Counted from the stretch's first letter, positions 52,695 to 63,200 are shown. The stretch is DNA of 64,000 nucleotides from Paenibacillus sp. PAMC 26794 (GCF_000316035.1 NZ_ANHX01000091.1:124001-188000), one strand, 5' to 3'. Numbers and translations are program-made. The notes: generated by a model not told the origin, from the letters alone.

Positions 52695-53993
52695 CTAAGT
52701 CGTCCGCAGATCCTGAACTCCACGATAGATGGTTTCATACAGATCTTCCAATCCGGATTCTTCAATACAGGAGAAGGCGATTCGAAGATCCGATTCACCC
52801 AGCGCGATTGTACCCACACCATATTTATGCAGCAAATGGCTTCGAAGTGCTTCAGCGCCAACTTCTTTCAGCTTCAGGCACATGAAGTAACCGGAGTTGA
52901 ACGGATAATAGTCCCATGCATCTCCATACTTGCCGCTATCGAGAATGACTTTTACCTTATTGGCGCGGCCTTTCATAATCTCGAACTTCTCCTGTTTCTG
53001 TGCTTCAAACTCCGGTGCTTTGAGCGCATCCAGTACAAAAGTCTGGGAAGGATGCGGGCCACTGGAGATCGTTGCCCGGATAATACCGAGTGTTTTTTGT
53101 TCCAATGCATGCAGGACGGCTGCATCTTCATGGGCATACGTAATGAATCCAACGCGGAAGCCCCATACGAACTCTTCCTTGGTTGCACCATCCACTTTTA
53201 TGGTCAACACACGTGGATGAATGTTGGCAAGTTTGCCAAACAGGGATTCATGAATGGAATCTTCGAAGAACAGCCCGAAGTACGCATCATCTGTTACAGC
53301 AACCACGTTAACGCCGGCTTCAGCTGCCTGACGAATCGTGTTCACAATTGCATCTGCTTCTTCGGCTCCAGGCGTATAACCTGTAGGGTTATTCGGGAAG
53401 TTGAGCAGAACGATCGCTTTACCTTTGTCCTTTTGATCAAGCAAAGCCTGAAGCAGACCATCACTGTTGAAGTTCAACTGATCATCGAACAGGGGATAAT
53501 GAACCAACTGGCCATGACGACGAATTCCGAAGGTCAGCTCGTAATTTTCCCAGTTTTTATCCGGATATATGACAGCGTCTCCTTCATCGGCGAACAGGTC
53601 GGCTACGATACTTAGTCCATGGGTTAATGCATTGGTTACAATCGGATTACCAAACGTTTTGCCTTCCAGGGAAGGCGTTTCCTTCAGCATCTTGTCTCTC
53701 CAGACGGTCCGCAATTCAGGTTTGCCTGCAGGTGGAGCGTAAGGATACAGATCCTTTGGCTGGAATGCAGACAGCTTCTCCTGAATAACCTGAAGGTGCA
53801 TCGGCACACCACCCTCCAGGGCGATACCAATCGTGGCATTATGGGTCTTGGCCAAGCTTGCTGCTTCAGCAGATTGACTCAAGATCCCCTCTTTAGGAAA
53901 ATAAATTTCTTTGCCAAGCTGTGACAGCATGGAGTAGACGTGACTGCTGCCTGTCTGAATACTTTCGTTCAACTGTTCAGCCAGTGGATTCAT
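52695..53993 (-). CDS. Class I/II pyridoxal-phosphate aminotransferase
   Basis: The 432-residue enzyme has the fold type I aminotransferase motifs: NNPTG at 201-205, the cofactor-binding Asp in VTDDAYFG (235-238), and a candidate Schiff-base lysine at Lys272 in DGATKEE. The C-terminal arginine in SDLRIAF would bind the substrate carboxylate. The start at 53993 follows GGAAGG at nine bases; the ATG at 54002 would touch that site. It resembles aspartate/aromatic aminotransferases, but the substrate is unknown. It stands alone. Confidence 0.85.
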   Translation of the reverse strand: MNPLAEQLNESIQTGSSHVYSMLSQLGKEIYFPKEGILSQSAEAASLAKTHNATIGIALEGGVPMHLQVIQEKLSAFQPKDLYPYAPPAGKPELRTVWRDKMLKETPSLEGKTFGNPIVTNALTHGLSIVADLFADEGDAVIYPDKNWENYELTFGIRRHGQLVHYPLFDDQLNFNSDGLLQALLDQKDKGKAIVLLNFPNNPTGYTPGAEEADAIVNTIRQAAEAGVNVVAVTDDAYFGLFFEDSIHESLFGKLANIHPRVLTIKVDGATKEEFVWGFRVGFITYAHEDAAVLHALEQKTLGIIRATISSGPHPSQTFVLDALKAPEFEAQKQEKFEIMKGRANKVKVILDSGKYGDAWDYYPFNSGYFMCLKLKEVGAEALRSHLLHKYGVGTIALGESDLRIAFSCIEESGLEDLYETIYRGVQDLRTT

Positions 53994-54171
53994 TCTTTTC
54001 ATCCTTCCAAGTCTTTGTGATTCAACTGCCTAACATTATATCACCTTGACATGCCCCCGTCACGGAAATTACGCAATATGACAGTTATATCGCTTTACCG
54101 CGTTGTTGCATAGGGTTTTCGGGTGGGTTATCGTTGAATTCAACCTTGGAGTAATCCTCAAGAAATGAAAC

Positions 54172-54789
54172 TTATTGCTGATGAAATGGACAGTATTTCC
54201 GCATCATTTCAGCAGTTTCGGCATCGCGTCCCTCATTACGCTGTTCCAGTTCACCACGGATATGATCCAGGCGTTCAATAGACCAATTTTGTCCAAATTT
54301 AAACTTGGCGCTGATCCGTTCAGGACTAATTCGGACTACGGCTACAGCTTTGAGGTTACCTGTGTAACGCGAGTCAGTAGCGTCAATGGGTACATATCCG
54401 CCTTGCGGCTGGAGTTTCTCCATGAATCGTTGCAGTACCTTACCTTTGATGTCCAGATCTTTAACCGGTTCAGCCTGACCGAAGGCCATAACACTTTTGA
54501 AGAAAGAAGTCGCCGGACAAGCCAACTCAGGATCACTGAAATAGGATGGAATCAGGGAGAACTCTTCAGCTACCGTGAAACTGACCGACGAATCCTGTTT
54601 GATCTGTTTCATCTTCTCACCAGCCAGACTGCCGTGGAAATAAAAGCAACCGTCCATATATACGAAATTCAGCGGTGTAACCCGTGGTTGTCCATCCGGG
54701 CTGACCGTTCCCAGAAACCCAAAGGAGCACTGATCCAGAAATGCGGTAATTTCCTGTTCTTCATCTACTGTGAATTCTTTCCGTCTCAT
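54172..54789 (-). CDS. Pyridoxamine 5'-phosphate oxidase-like flavin-binding protein
   Basis: The 205-residue protein has the split-barrel fold signature CSFGFLGTVSPDGQPRVTPLNF near residues 20-41 and FYFHGSLAGEKM next, typical of the PNPOx-like or NimA-like family that binds FMN or related cofactors. It is divergent from a MocR-type regulator, whose family often controls vitamin B6 genes. So it may take part in B6 or drug detoxification chemistry. The start at 54789 follows GGGGGA. Confidence 0.82.
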   Translation of the reverse strand: MRRKEFTVDEEQEITAFLDQCSFGFLGTVSPDGQPRVTPLNFVYMDGCFYFHGSLAGEKMKQIKQDSSVSFTVAEEFSLIPSYFSDPELACPATSFFKSVMAFGQAEPVKDLDIKGKVLQRFMEKLQPQGGYVPIDATDSRYTGNLKAVAVVRISPERISAKFKFGQNWSIERLDHIRGELEQRNEGRDAETAEMMRKYCPFHQQ

Positions 54790-54824
54790 GTGTATTCCCC
54801 CATCATTGAATGTATAATAGATCG

Positions 54825-54846
54825 CCATATCTTATGGATAACCATA
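54825..54846. promoter_or_regulatory. Candidate MocR operator with three half-sites
   Basis: CCATA-TCT-TATGG-ATAA-CCATA shows three alternating half-sites that form two overlapping perfect dyads. It lies between the divergent flavoprotein and MocR genes and overlaps the likely minus-strand promoter. Confidence 0.45.
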
Positions 54847-54855
54847 GTTCATACA

Positions 54856-54884
54856 TTGACAATGAAATAGATCCAATTTACATT
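54856..54884 (+). promoter_or_regulatory. Putative sigma-A promoter of the MocR gene
   Basis: A perfect TTGACA is followed after 17 bases by TACATT. The start of the MocR gene lies 61 bases downstream. Confidence 0.6.
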
Positions 54885-54944
54885 CACTTTAGTAGGCCAA
54901 TTAATCGGGGATCACGGATGAAGACAAATGAAGAGAGGTGCATG

Positions 54945-56402
54945 ATGGAATTGTGGCTGCCGATGGATACCTATGAACTTCAGCATCGATACAAGTATGA
55001 GGCATTGTACCATGCGTTACGTGATGCCATTCATGCAGGTACATTGGTGGGAGGCACGAGGCTTCCTTCCACCCGTGAGTTGGCAAGGCAATATGAGATG
55101 TCACGTGGTTCGGTAGCTCAGGTATACGATATGCTGCTTGCGGATGGTTATGTCCATGCACATCGGGGAAGAGGAACCTTTGTAACCGAAACATTATCCA
55201 CTCAGGAAAATGAAAAACAGGAAGCCGTTCTCAAGCTGTCTCCCTGGGGCGAACGAGTACATATGTTGAATACGCAACATGAAGTACTGCGGACTCAGAT
55301 GTCTTCACCGAAGGCGTCTGTCATTAATTTTCAAATGCAGCGCATGCCTGCAGAACATTTCCCGTTAGGGGAGTGGAAGAGTGCACTCGCTGCGGTTCAT
55401 CGCAGTGGTTGGCGAGAATCGAGCGGTGTAGCCGGTGATCCGGAACTGCGTGAGGCCATCGCCTCCCATCTCAGATGGACACGTGGTATCCAGGCTGAAC
55501 CCTCTCAGATTGTATTGTTCAGTGGTTCAATGCAAGGCATCACCCTTCTATCCCAGCTGCTGATCGCAGAGGGGGCAGCGGTTGTATTGGAGAATCCGGG
55601 GTATCCGGGCATTGCCCATGCCGTCAAGTCCTGTGGGGGATCCATAATCCCGGCAGAGGTGGATGCCGCAGGCATTATTCCTCAGCCTTGGGAGGCACAG
55701 ACGTTATTTGTCACCCCTACCAGGCAGTTTCCAACAGGGGCCGTGCTGGGATTGGACAGAAGACGTGCCTTGCTTGCGTGGGCCTCGAAGCGGAATGCGG
55801 TCATCATTGAAGATGATTATGACAGTGAATTCCGATGGGGTGGAAGACCGATTGAACCCCTCAAAGTGCTTGATCGTGAACAGCGCGTCATCTATGTCGG
55901 TTCATTCTCACAAACGATGGTTGCTTCGTTCCGACTTGGCTATGCCGTACTGCCACCTGGTCTGGTAGAACCTCTCCTTGCCGCCAAGGCGCTGTATGAA
56001 CCGGTACCTCCGGCGCTGTTAGAGCAGCGTGCACTGGCAAAGTTTATGACCCGAGGAGGTTACCTGAGGCACTTACGACGGTTAACCCGGTTATACGGGG
56101 AACGGCATGATTTTTTTGTCCGAGAGATGGAACTACAGTTGCCGGAAGCATTCAAGATGCAGCTTGGTGATGCAGGACTGCATATCTACGCTACCTGGAA
56201 TGGCGATGTGGACAGTTATCAGCGATTTAAAAAGCTTGCTGAGGAGGATGGCATACTGTTTCGTGATGCAGAGCGATATCGGCTGACTTCAGGTCATCCG
56301 TCGGCCTGCTTTGCTTTTGCACATCTGGAGAAAGAAGAGATGACAGAGGGAATCCGGCGAATGCGGCTAGCCTGGGAGAAGTGCACATTTTCGTTTCGGT
56401 GA
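54945..56402 (+). CDS. MocR/GabR-family PLP-dependent transcriptional regulator
   Basis: The protein of about 485 residues joins an N-terminal GntR winged helix (LPSTRELARQYEMSRGSVAQVYDML) to a fold type I aminotransferase-like domain. The latter shows VLENPGYPG, EDDYDSEFRWGG and GSFSQTMVASFRLGY, where the expected PLP lysine region reads SFSQTM. The lysine normally found there appears to be replaced by glutamine, which would bar Schiff-base formation. The start is uncertain: 54945 fits GAGAGG, and 54918 and 54942 are alternatives. It is divergent from a PNPOx-like gene, its likely target. Confidence 0.85.
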   Translation: MELWLPMDTYELQHRYKYEALYHALRDAIHAGTLVGGTRLPSTRELARQYEMSRGSVAQVYDMLLADGYVHAHRGRGTFVTETLSTQENEKQEAVLKLSPWGERVHMLNTQHEVLRTQMSSPKASVINFQMQRMPAEHFPLGEWKSALAAVHRSGWRESSGVAGDPELREAIASHLRWTRGIQAEPSQIVLFSGSMQGITLLSQLLIAEGAAVVLENPGYPGIAHAVKSCGGSIIPAEVDAAGIIPQPWEAQTLFVTPTRQFPTGAVLGLDRRRALLAWASKRNAVIIEDDYDSEFRWGGRPIEPLKVLDREQRVIYVGSFSQTMVASFRLGYAVLPPGLVEPLLAAKALYEPVPPALLEQRALAKFMTRGGYLRHLRRLTRLYGERHDFFVREMELQLPEAFKMQLGDAGLHIYATWNGDVDSYQRFKKLAEEDGILFRDAERYRLTSGHPSACFAFAHLEKEEMTEGIRRMRLAWEKCTFSFR

Positions 56403-56580
56403 ATTCCGCTGTATAATGGGATAAGACATTTCGCTCCTGTAGGAGCAGAGATCATATATGAGCAAGTTGTATTTAATCATGCAAGATACTGAAATACATA
56501 TGGCCTGGATTGAAGAAGTGAGATTCAGATCAGAAGGATGCCATATGCAGAGAGATTAACTATCAAGGGGGAGTGGCGAC

Positions 56581-57366
56581 ATGCTGCAGGCATCGCCGTC
56601 ATCATTTGTTATTTTGCCCGCTGTCGCCAAAATTGTATGTGAACCGGGCTGGAAGTGGCAGAAACGGGAAAAACCGATGCAAAACTATGATTTATTTTAT
56701 GTATGGAGTGGTGAAGGAACGCTTGTACTGAATGACCAGTCGTATGAAGTTGGCAAGGGTAGTTGTTTTTTGTTCAGGCCAGGCGATCATCCTACTGCAA
56801 CACATAATAAGCAAAAACCGTTGGTACTTACGTATATTCATTTTGATGTGGACGTGCCTGTTGCTGATGTTCCTCAGTCCTATCGTGAGGTACAGGAAAC
56901 GGTGGAGTTTGAGCATTTGCTGGCACGTTATGTAAGACTGTTCTTATCGGATGTGTACGGACGTGATGAAGAGAGTCGATTAATTCTGAAGCAATTGATG
57001 ATTCTTTTGCTGCGCGTCGATACGGAAGAACCTGTGGAGAAAAAGGTAAGCAACCAGTTATCCGATGTGATCCAGGAGGTCGCCAATTATGTGCGTCAGC
57101 ATCCGGGGATTACGCATCGGGTGGAAGATCTGGCTGCCCGGGCTGGTTTATCGCCCCGATACTTCTCGATCAAGTTCAAGGAACTGGTGGGATCATCGGT
57201 GCAATCTTATATTATCCGCATGCGTATTGAACGGGCGGAACATCTGCTGGTGCATACCGGCATGAATGTGACCGAAGTGGCGGATGCTCTGGGCTACCGG
57301 GATATTTTCTTCTTCAGTCGTCAGTTCAAGCAGTATACCGGCAAAAGCCCGTCCGAGATTCGTTAA
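56581..57366 (+). CDS. AraC-family transcriptional regulator with cupin sensor domain
   Basis: The 261-residue regulator has an N-terminal cupin-like sensor domain (about 30-90, with LFYVWSGEGTLVLND and CFLFRPGDHPTATHN) and a C-terminal pair of helix-turn-helix motifs (about 165-261, including LAARAGLSPRYFSIKFKELVG and VADALGYRDIFFFSRQFKQY). This form usually responds to a sugar and activates a neighbouring gene, but no sugar gene is adjacent. AAGGGGGAG precedes the start. Confidence 0.88.
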   Translation: MLQASPSSFVILPAVAKIVCEPGWKWQKREKPMQNYDLFYVWSGEGTLVLNDQSYEVGKGSCFLFRPGDHPTATHNKQKPLVLTYIHFDVDVPVADVPQSYREVQETVEFEHLLARYVRLFLSDVYGRDEESRLILKQLMILLLRVDTEEPVEKKVSNQLSDVIQEVANYVRQHPGITHRVEDLAARAGLSPRYFSIKFKELVGSSVQSYIIRMRIERAEHLLVHTGMNVTEVADALGYRDIFFFSRQFKQYTGKSPSEIR

Positions 57367-57457
57367 AATTCTGATGAGAAGAACAGGAAACCGTTTCAAG
57401 TCTGGAACGCAAGGGTAATTATCTAGCATTCCAGATGACCAAAAGGGGGAACTTGTG

Positions 57458-57574
57458 ATGAACGGAAAACGTCGGGTCCGCAACCGGGGATGCTCTACGA
57501 AGGGATGCAATATTTTCCGGAACCGTCTGCGTCGCTTCAAACCGGCAGAGGACTTGCAAGATGTGTGGTTTTGA
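57458..57574 (+). CDS. Putative 38-residue basic peptide with CxxxxC
   Basis: A short frame follows AAGGGGG at eight bases and encodes 38 residues with eleven Arg/Lys. They include RRVRNRGCSTKGCNIF and RNRLRRFK. The two cysteines are four residues apart. I do not recognise it. It might be a small nucleic-acid-binding or spore peptide, or a chance frame. A strong terminator lies 75 bases downstream. Confidence 0.4.
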   Translation: MNGKRRVRNRGCSTKGCNIFRNRLRRFKPAEDLQDVWF

Positions 57575-57648
57575 GGAGAACTCAGCAGACCAATAACGAC
57601 GGAGCGAAGCTTCGTATTGCATGTATACATGGATGAATATGAAGGCAT

Positions 57649-57700
57649 AAAGAGGATGGCGCAATACCTGGTTACAGGTGCTGCGCCATCCTCTTTATTT
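57649..57700. terminator. Bidirectional terminator between the small peptide gene and psd
   Basis: AAAGAGGATGGCGCA and its exact complement form a 15-base-pair stem with a T-rich flank. Confidence 0.85.
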
Positions 57701-57713
57701 GCATATGGACCAA

Positions 57714-58505
57714 CTAGTTCTTTGGTTTTAAGCGACCAAGCAATGCGCCCATTTTGACCGAATCGCCTGGTTGTAAGCCTGGCTTCGGTTCGAATGTACC
57801 ACTCTGCGTTAGCAGAACAACCGTGGAACCGAATTCAAAATAGGCCAGATCATCGCCTTGTGACCAGGTACTTGTGTCCGCGCTAGCATACTGTATGCTA
57901 CTCACGTTCATCGCACCCACTTTGACAACCGCCACTTCACCGTAATCGTGTGCGATATACGTAATGAGCCGTTCGTTTCGACTAAGCACGGATCTCATAT
58001 GGGTCAGGCCAAAGTCATTCACGGGATAAACTTTGCCCTTGATGTGTTCGCTCTCTATTTTGCGGCCGCTGACAGGTGCATGAATGCGGTGATAGTCGCG
58101 AGGGCTGAGATAGAGGACGAACCCGTACCCGTGCTTGTACTTCTCCAGATGGGGAGAATGGTTTAATAGTTCAGCAAGTGTATAATTTTGTCCCTTAACA
58201 TTCAGGAGTGTCCCTGCAGATATTGGACCGGCTGCCGTAATCTTGGCATCTACCGGGCTGATCAGTGCATGCTCTGAAAGTTCCAACGGGCGCATGCCCG
58301 GCTTTAATTTGCGGGTAAAGAAATCGTTCAGTGAACGGTATTCCTTCCAGTCTTTCTCGGCCTCCTGAACAGGGATGTCGTAGGTCCGGACAAAATAAGG
58401 GATAAATGCCTTGCTTCCCCGGCTTTTGGAGAAGGCTCCCACGGTCCGGGAGATCCATTTGCGCGAAGAAAGCTCGGTCATTAATCGCAACAGCGTTTTT
58501 GCCAT
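57714..58505 (-). CDS. psd: Phosphatidylserine decarboxylase proenzyme
   Basis: The 263-residue enzyme makes phosphatidylethanolamine from phosphatidylserine at the membrane. Self-cleavage at the FGST motif in YFEFGSTVVLL yields the pyruvoyl group on the serine. Conserved DYHRIHAP and SPVDAKI segments hold the catalytic residues. The start at 58505 follows AAGGGGG, and a longer frame to 58754 crosses the upstream gene. It follows the YheC/D gene on the same strand after an 85-base gap. Confidence 0.93.
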   Translation of the reverse strand: MAKTLLRLMTELSSRKWISRTVGAFSKSRGSKAFIPYFVRTYDIPVQEAEKDWKEYRSLNDFFTRKLKPGMRPLELSEHALISPVDAKITAAGPISAGTLLNVKGQNYTLAELLNHSPHLEKYKHGYGFVLYLSPRDYHRIHAPVSGRKIESEHIKGKVYPVNDFGLTHMRSVLSRNERLITYIAHDYGEVAVVKVGAMNVSSIQYASADTSTWSQGDDLAYFEFGSTVVLLTQSGTFEPKPGLQPGDSVKMGALLGRLKPKN

Positions 58506-58590
58506 GAATATCCCCCTTAGGGTTAATGCGAACTTCAAGGCCGGCAAGACCGGCCGTTCTGCATAATATTGACACAGAATGCACACGAAA

Positions 58591-59721
58591 TCAATATAGT
58601 CTCCTATCGTATGTCTGCGGTTGTCTCGGAATTCTGGAATTCTGTTCCAGCAGCAGACGCCCATAAGCCATCGGTTTGCTGTACGTTGCCTTCCAGTGTT
58701 CCGACATTCCCGCCTTGCGAAAACCGTAACGCTGATCCCGTCCATTGCATTCAATAAAATAGATCTGGCCGCTGCGCGTTATCCCGAGATCAAGACCCAG
58801 ATCAGCCAGATGTGGCAGACTGGCGGCCAGGTTGTGGGCAATTCGAAGTGCAACGAGTCCGATTCTGTGTTCCAGTCGAGCCAGGTCGAAGCCAGATTCC
58901 CCTAATCCAAGGGCCTCTGCGAGCTTCATGACTTTACCGCCCTGGGCGATATTGCTGACAAACGTATGGGCAGGAGCCGCTTTGGCAAACATGCCTGTTA
59001 TTCCCCAAAGACCATCGCCGCCCCGTTGTACAGATACCCGCAAATCTACCGGCCTGCCCTCATAACGTACCAGTGGGATACGCTCTTCAATGAGGTAGGC
59101 ATGGCGAAAGATCCGCCTTAGGGTGGAGGAAGGAAGCTGTCCTTTGCTCAATCGGAAGGTAGCCCACCCTTTGCGTGCAGCCTTTGTCTCACAGGTTAGT
59201 TTCCACTGTCCATCTCGCTCAAAGACTCGCATAATACCATGACCGATGCTGCCGCTGCATGGTTTGATAACGAGGTCATCATATTGTTCCATCATATAGG
59301 CCAGAGACTCTGGCGTAGCTTTAACTGCACGGGGCAGGTGTTCTCGCAAGGCGAGGTCCTGATGAAGCATGTCATGAATGTGATCTTTACGGTACCGGTT
59401 GCGAACGTTGAATACCTGAATACCCTGCAACATCAGCTTGGTGATCTGATGCTGTTCCGTCCGGCGAAGCTGGAGTGAGCGGTTATGAATGACGGAGGGC
59501 AGTGGCATGCGCTCGCGAACATATCTGCCTTCTTTTTTTACATAGGCAAGACATGTTTTTTGATCCGAATCGATATCTTCCAGCCTTAAAAAGCAGGGAG
59601 TTAATCCATAACTGGCCGCTGCCTGATCATAATTCGCGAGTGATTCCTGACCGGTCCTTCCGGCCGGTATCCCCCGGTACATGCGTGAATCGAACATAAT
59701 GCCGATCGTTTCTTGGAGCAT
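58591..59721 (-). CDS. YheC/YheD-family endospore coat-associated ATP-grasp protein
   Basis: The 376-residue protein belongs to the YheC/YheD group found on Bacillus spore coats. It has an ATP-grasp-like fold: the region DLVIKPCSGSIGHGIMRV near 172-189 is the nucleotide loop, and IYFIECNGRDQRYG is the metal-binding end. The start at 59721 follows AAGGAGG. It is divergent from a giant repeat protein across about 515 bases. YheC/D proteins may ligate or modify a coat component. That function is not proven. Confidence 0.85.
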   Translation of the reverse strand: MLQETIGIMFDSRMYRGIPAGRTGQESLANYDQAAASYGLTPCFLRLEDIDSDQKTCLAYVKKEGRYVRERMPLPSVIHNRSLQLRRTEQHQITKLMLQGIQVFNVRNRYRKDHIHDMLHQDLALREHLPRAVKATPESLAYMMEQYDDLVIKPCSGSIGHGIMRVFERDGQWKLTCETKAARKGWATFRLSKGQLPSSTLRRIFRHAYLIEERIPLVRYEGRPVDLRVSVQRGGDGLWGITGMFAKAAPAHTFVSNIAQGGKVMKLAEALGLGESGFDLARLEHRIGLVALRIAHNLAASLPHLADLGLDLGITRSGQIYFIECNGRDQRYGFRKAGMSEHWKATYSKPMAYGRLLLEQNSRIPRQPQTYDRRLY

Positions 59722-60236
59722 GACCGTTCCTCCTTCAATGTTATCGCGACCATGGATCGTCCATTCATGGAATGCCGGCCTGTCACCGCATGGCTCAGAC
59801 ATCGCGATAACGCAGACCGGTGTGTAAGATGCATCGCCAAGCACTAGTGCTTGCTCAGGGCGTGTCTAAAACTCCGAAGGAAGCAGGTTTTGCCGAATTT
59901 TCGTTCCAAGCAAGGAAGTTTTCCGCAGGCGTGCCGGGGCACGTCAAGGGAAAGTGACACAGCAGGGGGCGAAAAGACGGTGAAAGATGCACTTCAGCGA
60001 GTTTTCAGACACGACCTAGATATAATATTCTATGACATGACTGGGACGGGGGCGTGGACAGCAGCCTTTCCTCTGCAGCCCTGACACGCCTATTTCCACG
60101 AAGATCATCGAACCTTCCTGTCTTGACGCCTGTACATTCGTGCTCTGGAATCCGCAAAAGTCATAAATGAAGTGGCAGATGCCCATATGGAAGCATATGA
60201 TGCCGGAGACGAACGTTAGAGGAAGGAGCAAGCTGC
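59722..60236. other. Divergent intergenic region before the repeat protein
   Basis: The region of 515 bases holds the inverted-repeat element at 59859-60016. The remainder shows no convincing gene. Short frames near 60150 have no ribosome binding site. The ribosome binding site of the next gene (GGAAGGAG) is at the right end. Confidence 0.5.
59859..60016. repeat. MITE-like element with imperfect terminal inverted repeats
   Basis: The left end GCGTGTCTAAAACTC and the right end GAGTTTTCAGACACGA are inverted copies, and similarity continues inward for roughly 45 bases (about 70 percent by eye). The 158-base unit has no gene. It resembles a miniature inverted-repeat element or a long RNA hairpin. 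No clear target duplication was found. Confidence 0.5.
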
Positions 60237-63200
60237 ATGAGTAAAAATGGCAAAAAGAAGGTTCCGACGCCGAAACTGCGGCATGTGAGCCCGAAATACA
60301 AGGAATTGGAACTGACTGATCGCCGGGCAGACAAGATGAACTCAGGTTTCACTGTGAATAGGGAAGAACGCTTGAATACCAATAAAAGGGGTTCGAGGGC
60401 TGTTCAGGAGTCGGAAGAATTCCTATTCGACTCAATGGAGCTACCTGCTTCAACAAACGAGCTGGAAGAGCTAGAGATCGAAGCCGAAATCAAGCCGGAA
60501 CCCGTAGAGTCTGATCGCAAGGAAGTCGAGACACAAGATAGCTCGGAAAAGCAGATTCAGGTTAGCAGTGTGGCTCCGCCTGCTCTGGAAGAAGAGCAGG
60601 ACATCAACAAGCAGGAGATAGCAAGCAAGGACCGGCTGCAGATCCTGAACCAGAACCAGATGCCGGGTCATACCGGACACTACATCTACACGGACGACTT
60701 GAGTGAATTTGCTGTTACGGAGAGCAAGTTGGCTCCTTTCTCTGTGGATGCCTCCAAGCTGAAACCGGATGCGGTCGGCAGTGAAGCATTGCAGGATTAC
60801 GCGGTGACCAGCATTCACATTGCAGACGGGGCCATTGTTTCTGCGAAACTTGCGGAAGCGTCTGTATCTGAGGAGCACCTGATTGACGGCTCTGTGTCTG
60901 GTCACAAAATACGAAATGCTTCTATTGCAGGTGAGAAAATCAGAGATGGCAGTATTACTTCTCAGAAGCTTGGCAACCAGGTCATCGATTCGGCCAAAAT
61001 TGCCGACGGTTCCATCAGTACAAGACATCTCAGTCGCATGCTGATAACGGAAGAATTAATCAAGAATCATGCCGTAACTGGAGATAAGATCGCGATTAGC
61101 GGCGTGGATACAAGGCATCTCACGGGAGGAGCTGTGAATACCTCCAAACTGGCTGATGATGCAGTGACTACATCCAAAATTCGTGAAGCTGCTGTCACAG
61201 GCAGCAAAATCGAAGAACACTCCATTGAGTCTCACCATATTCAGGCAGGTGCTGTTAAACAGACACATCTGGCAGAAGGGTCTGTCGGTCGTTCACAACT
61301 ATTAAATGGCAGTATTGGAAGTGACCAGATAGAGGATGGATCCATACAAACAAGACATTTAGCTGAGGGTTCACTAAGTGGAAGGCATCTACTGGACGGT
61401 TCAATCGGTTCAAGCCAGATTCGCGCTCATTCCGTTGGCAAGGAGCAGATTGGCAATGGAGAAGTGGGCAGTGAGCATTTGACGGAAGGTGCAGTAACCA
61501 GCAGCAAACTGGCAGACCAGTCTGTGGGAACAGCAAAATTGCTGGAGCAGTCCATTACGGCATCCAAGATCTCTGATCAGAGCGTCATTTCTTCCAAAAT
61601 TGCGGATGAAGCCGTACAAGGTAAACATCTTGCCAAAGGGTCCATTCGTGCGGAACACATTGCGAATCGGGGAATCACAACGGTACATGTGGACAATTCT
61701 GCAATTCACTCCATTCACATTGCAAGTGGAAGCATCGAGGCAACTCATCTATCTGCCGGAAGTGTGTCCGGAGATGCTCTCGCAGACGACGTGGTGTGTG
61801 AGCGGCATCTTGCAGAGTCGGCCGTGGGTACGTATGAATTGCAGGATGCTGCCGTTACAGACGTTAAACTCGCGGATGGAAGTGTGACAACAGAAAAGCT
61901 TGGAACGGCATCGGTAAGTAGCAGAGCACTTGCCCCGGGAAGTGTTATATCCTCGCATCTTGCGAGTGGTGGAGTCACTGGTACTCATCTGGCTCCAGGG
62001 AGTGTGGGTTCCGAGGCCCTGAGACCTTATGCAGTGAAATCAGATCACCTGACAGAACATGCCGTAGGGGCACCTCATCTTCAACCAGGCAGTGTTGAAA
62101 CGGATGCGATTGCACGGGCGGCGGTCACAACAGACAAATTGGCTCCTGGTAGTATAACCTCATCCCAGTTGGCTGGCGGGTCCATTTTTCCGCCTCATCT
62201 AACAGATCATGCGGTTACCTCCCCGAAGCTCTCACCAGAGAGTGTTGCCACAGATAAACTGGCGGATTTTGCTGTTACGTCAGCTAAACTGGCAGACGGG
62301 AGCGTGACTTTTTCCAAAATTATGGCAGAAAGTATTAACGCCAAACATATTCCAGCAGGAACGATTCGCGGGTATCACTTGAAGCAGCATGCCGTTTCCC
62401 TGGAACATTTGTCGGAAGAAATACGCTCACCGGAATTATTCGCTGATGGCAGTATTACGGGCAACAAACTTCGGCATGGGTCCGTGAGTGCGGACCATTT
62501 GACAGCAGACTCGGTATCGGGGACAGAACTACAACAGGCTGCTGTAGGTAGCGAGCACTTGCAGCCATCCGTTGTACAATCCGTCCATCTAGCTGAAGGC
62601 AGCGTGAAATCTGACCATTTGGGAACTCAAGTAGTGAGCTCACAGCATCTGAAGCCAGACATCATTCATGAGGAGCATATTGCTGAACAGGTGGTAACAT
62701 CGCATCACTTGGCACCCGGATCTGTCGAAACAGACCATCTGGCACCTTTATCCATTACAGCGGCCCACCTTCAGCCAGGTTTGATCAGTGGTTTGCATCT
62801 TCAGGCAGAGTCGACAAGTGCTGTTCACCTACAGCAAGGAGCTGTGCATTCCCGTCATATTCAAGATGGTGAAATTCTTCCTCATCATATCCATGAACGC
62901 AGCATCGGAACATCTCATCTGGAAGAAGAAGCGGTAAGTACGATTATTTTGCAGGATGAATCTGTAACACGCTCCAAACTAGCAACGGGTAGTGTGGATG
63001 GCAGCAAATTAGCCGCAGAAAGCGTATCGGCTACTCACATTGCCAATGAAAGTGTGCAAACCCGTCATATCCAAGAAGGCGCAATCCTTGCTGATCATAT
63101 TCAAGAGTGCAGTATTGGCTCAGTTCATCTGGATGAGGACTCTGTAAGTGCGGTTCATTTGCAAAATGGATCTGTAACAAGTGCCAAACTGGCGGATGGC

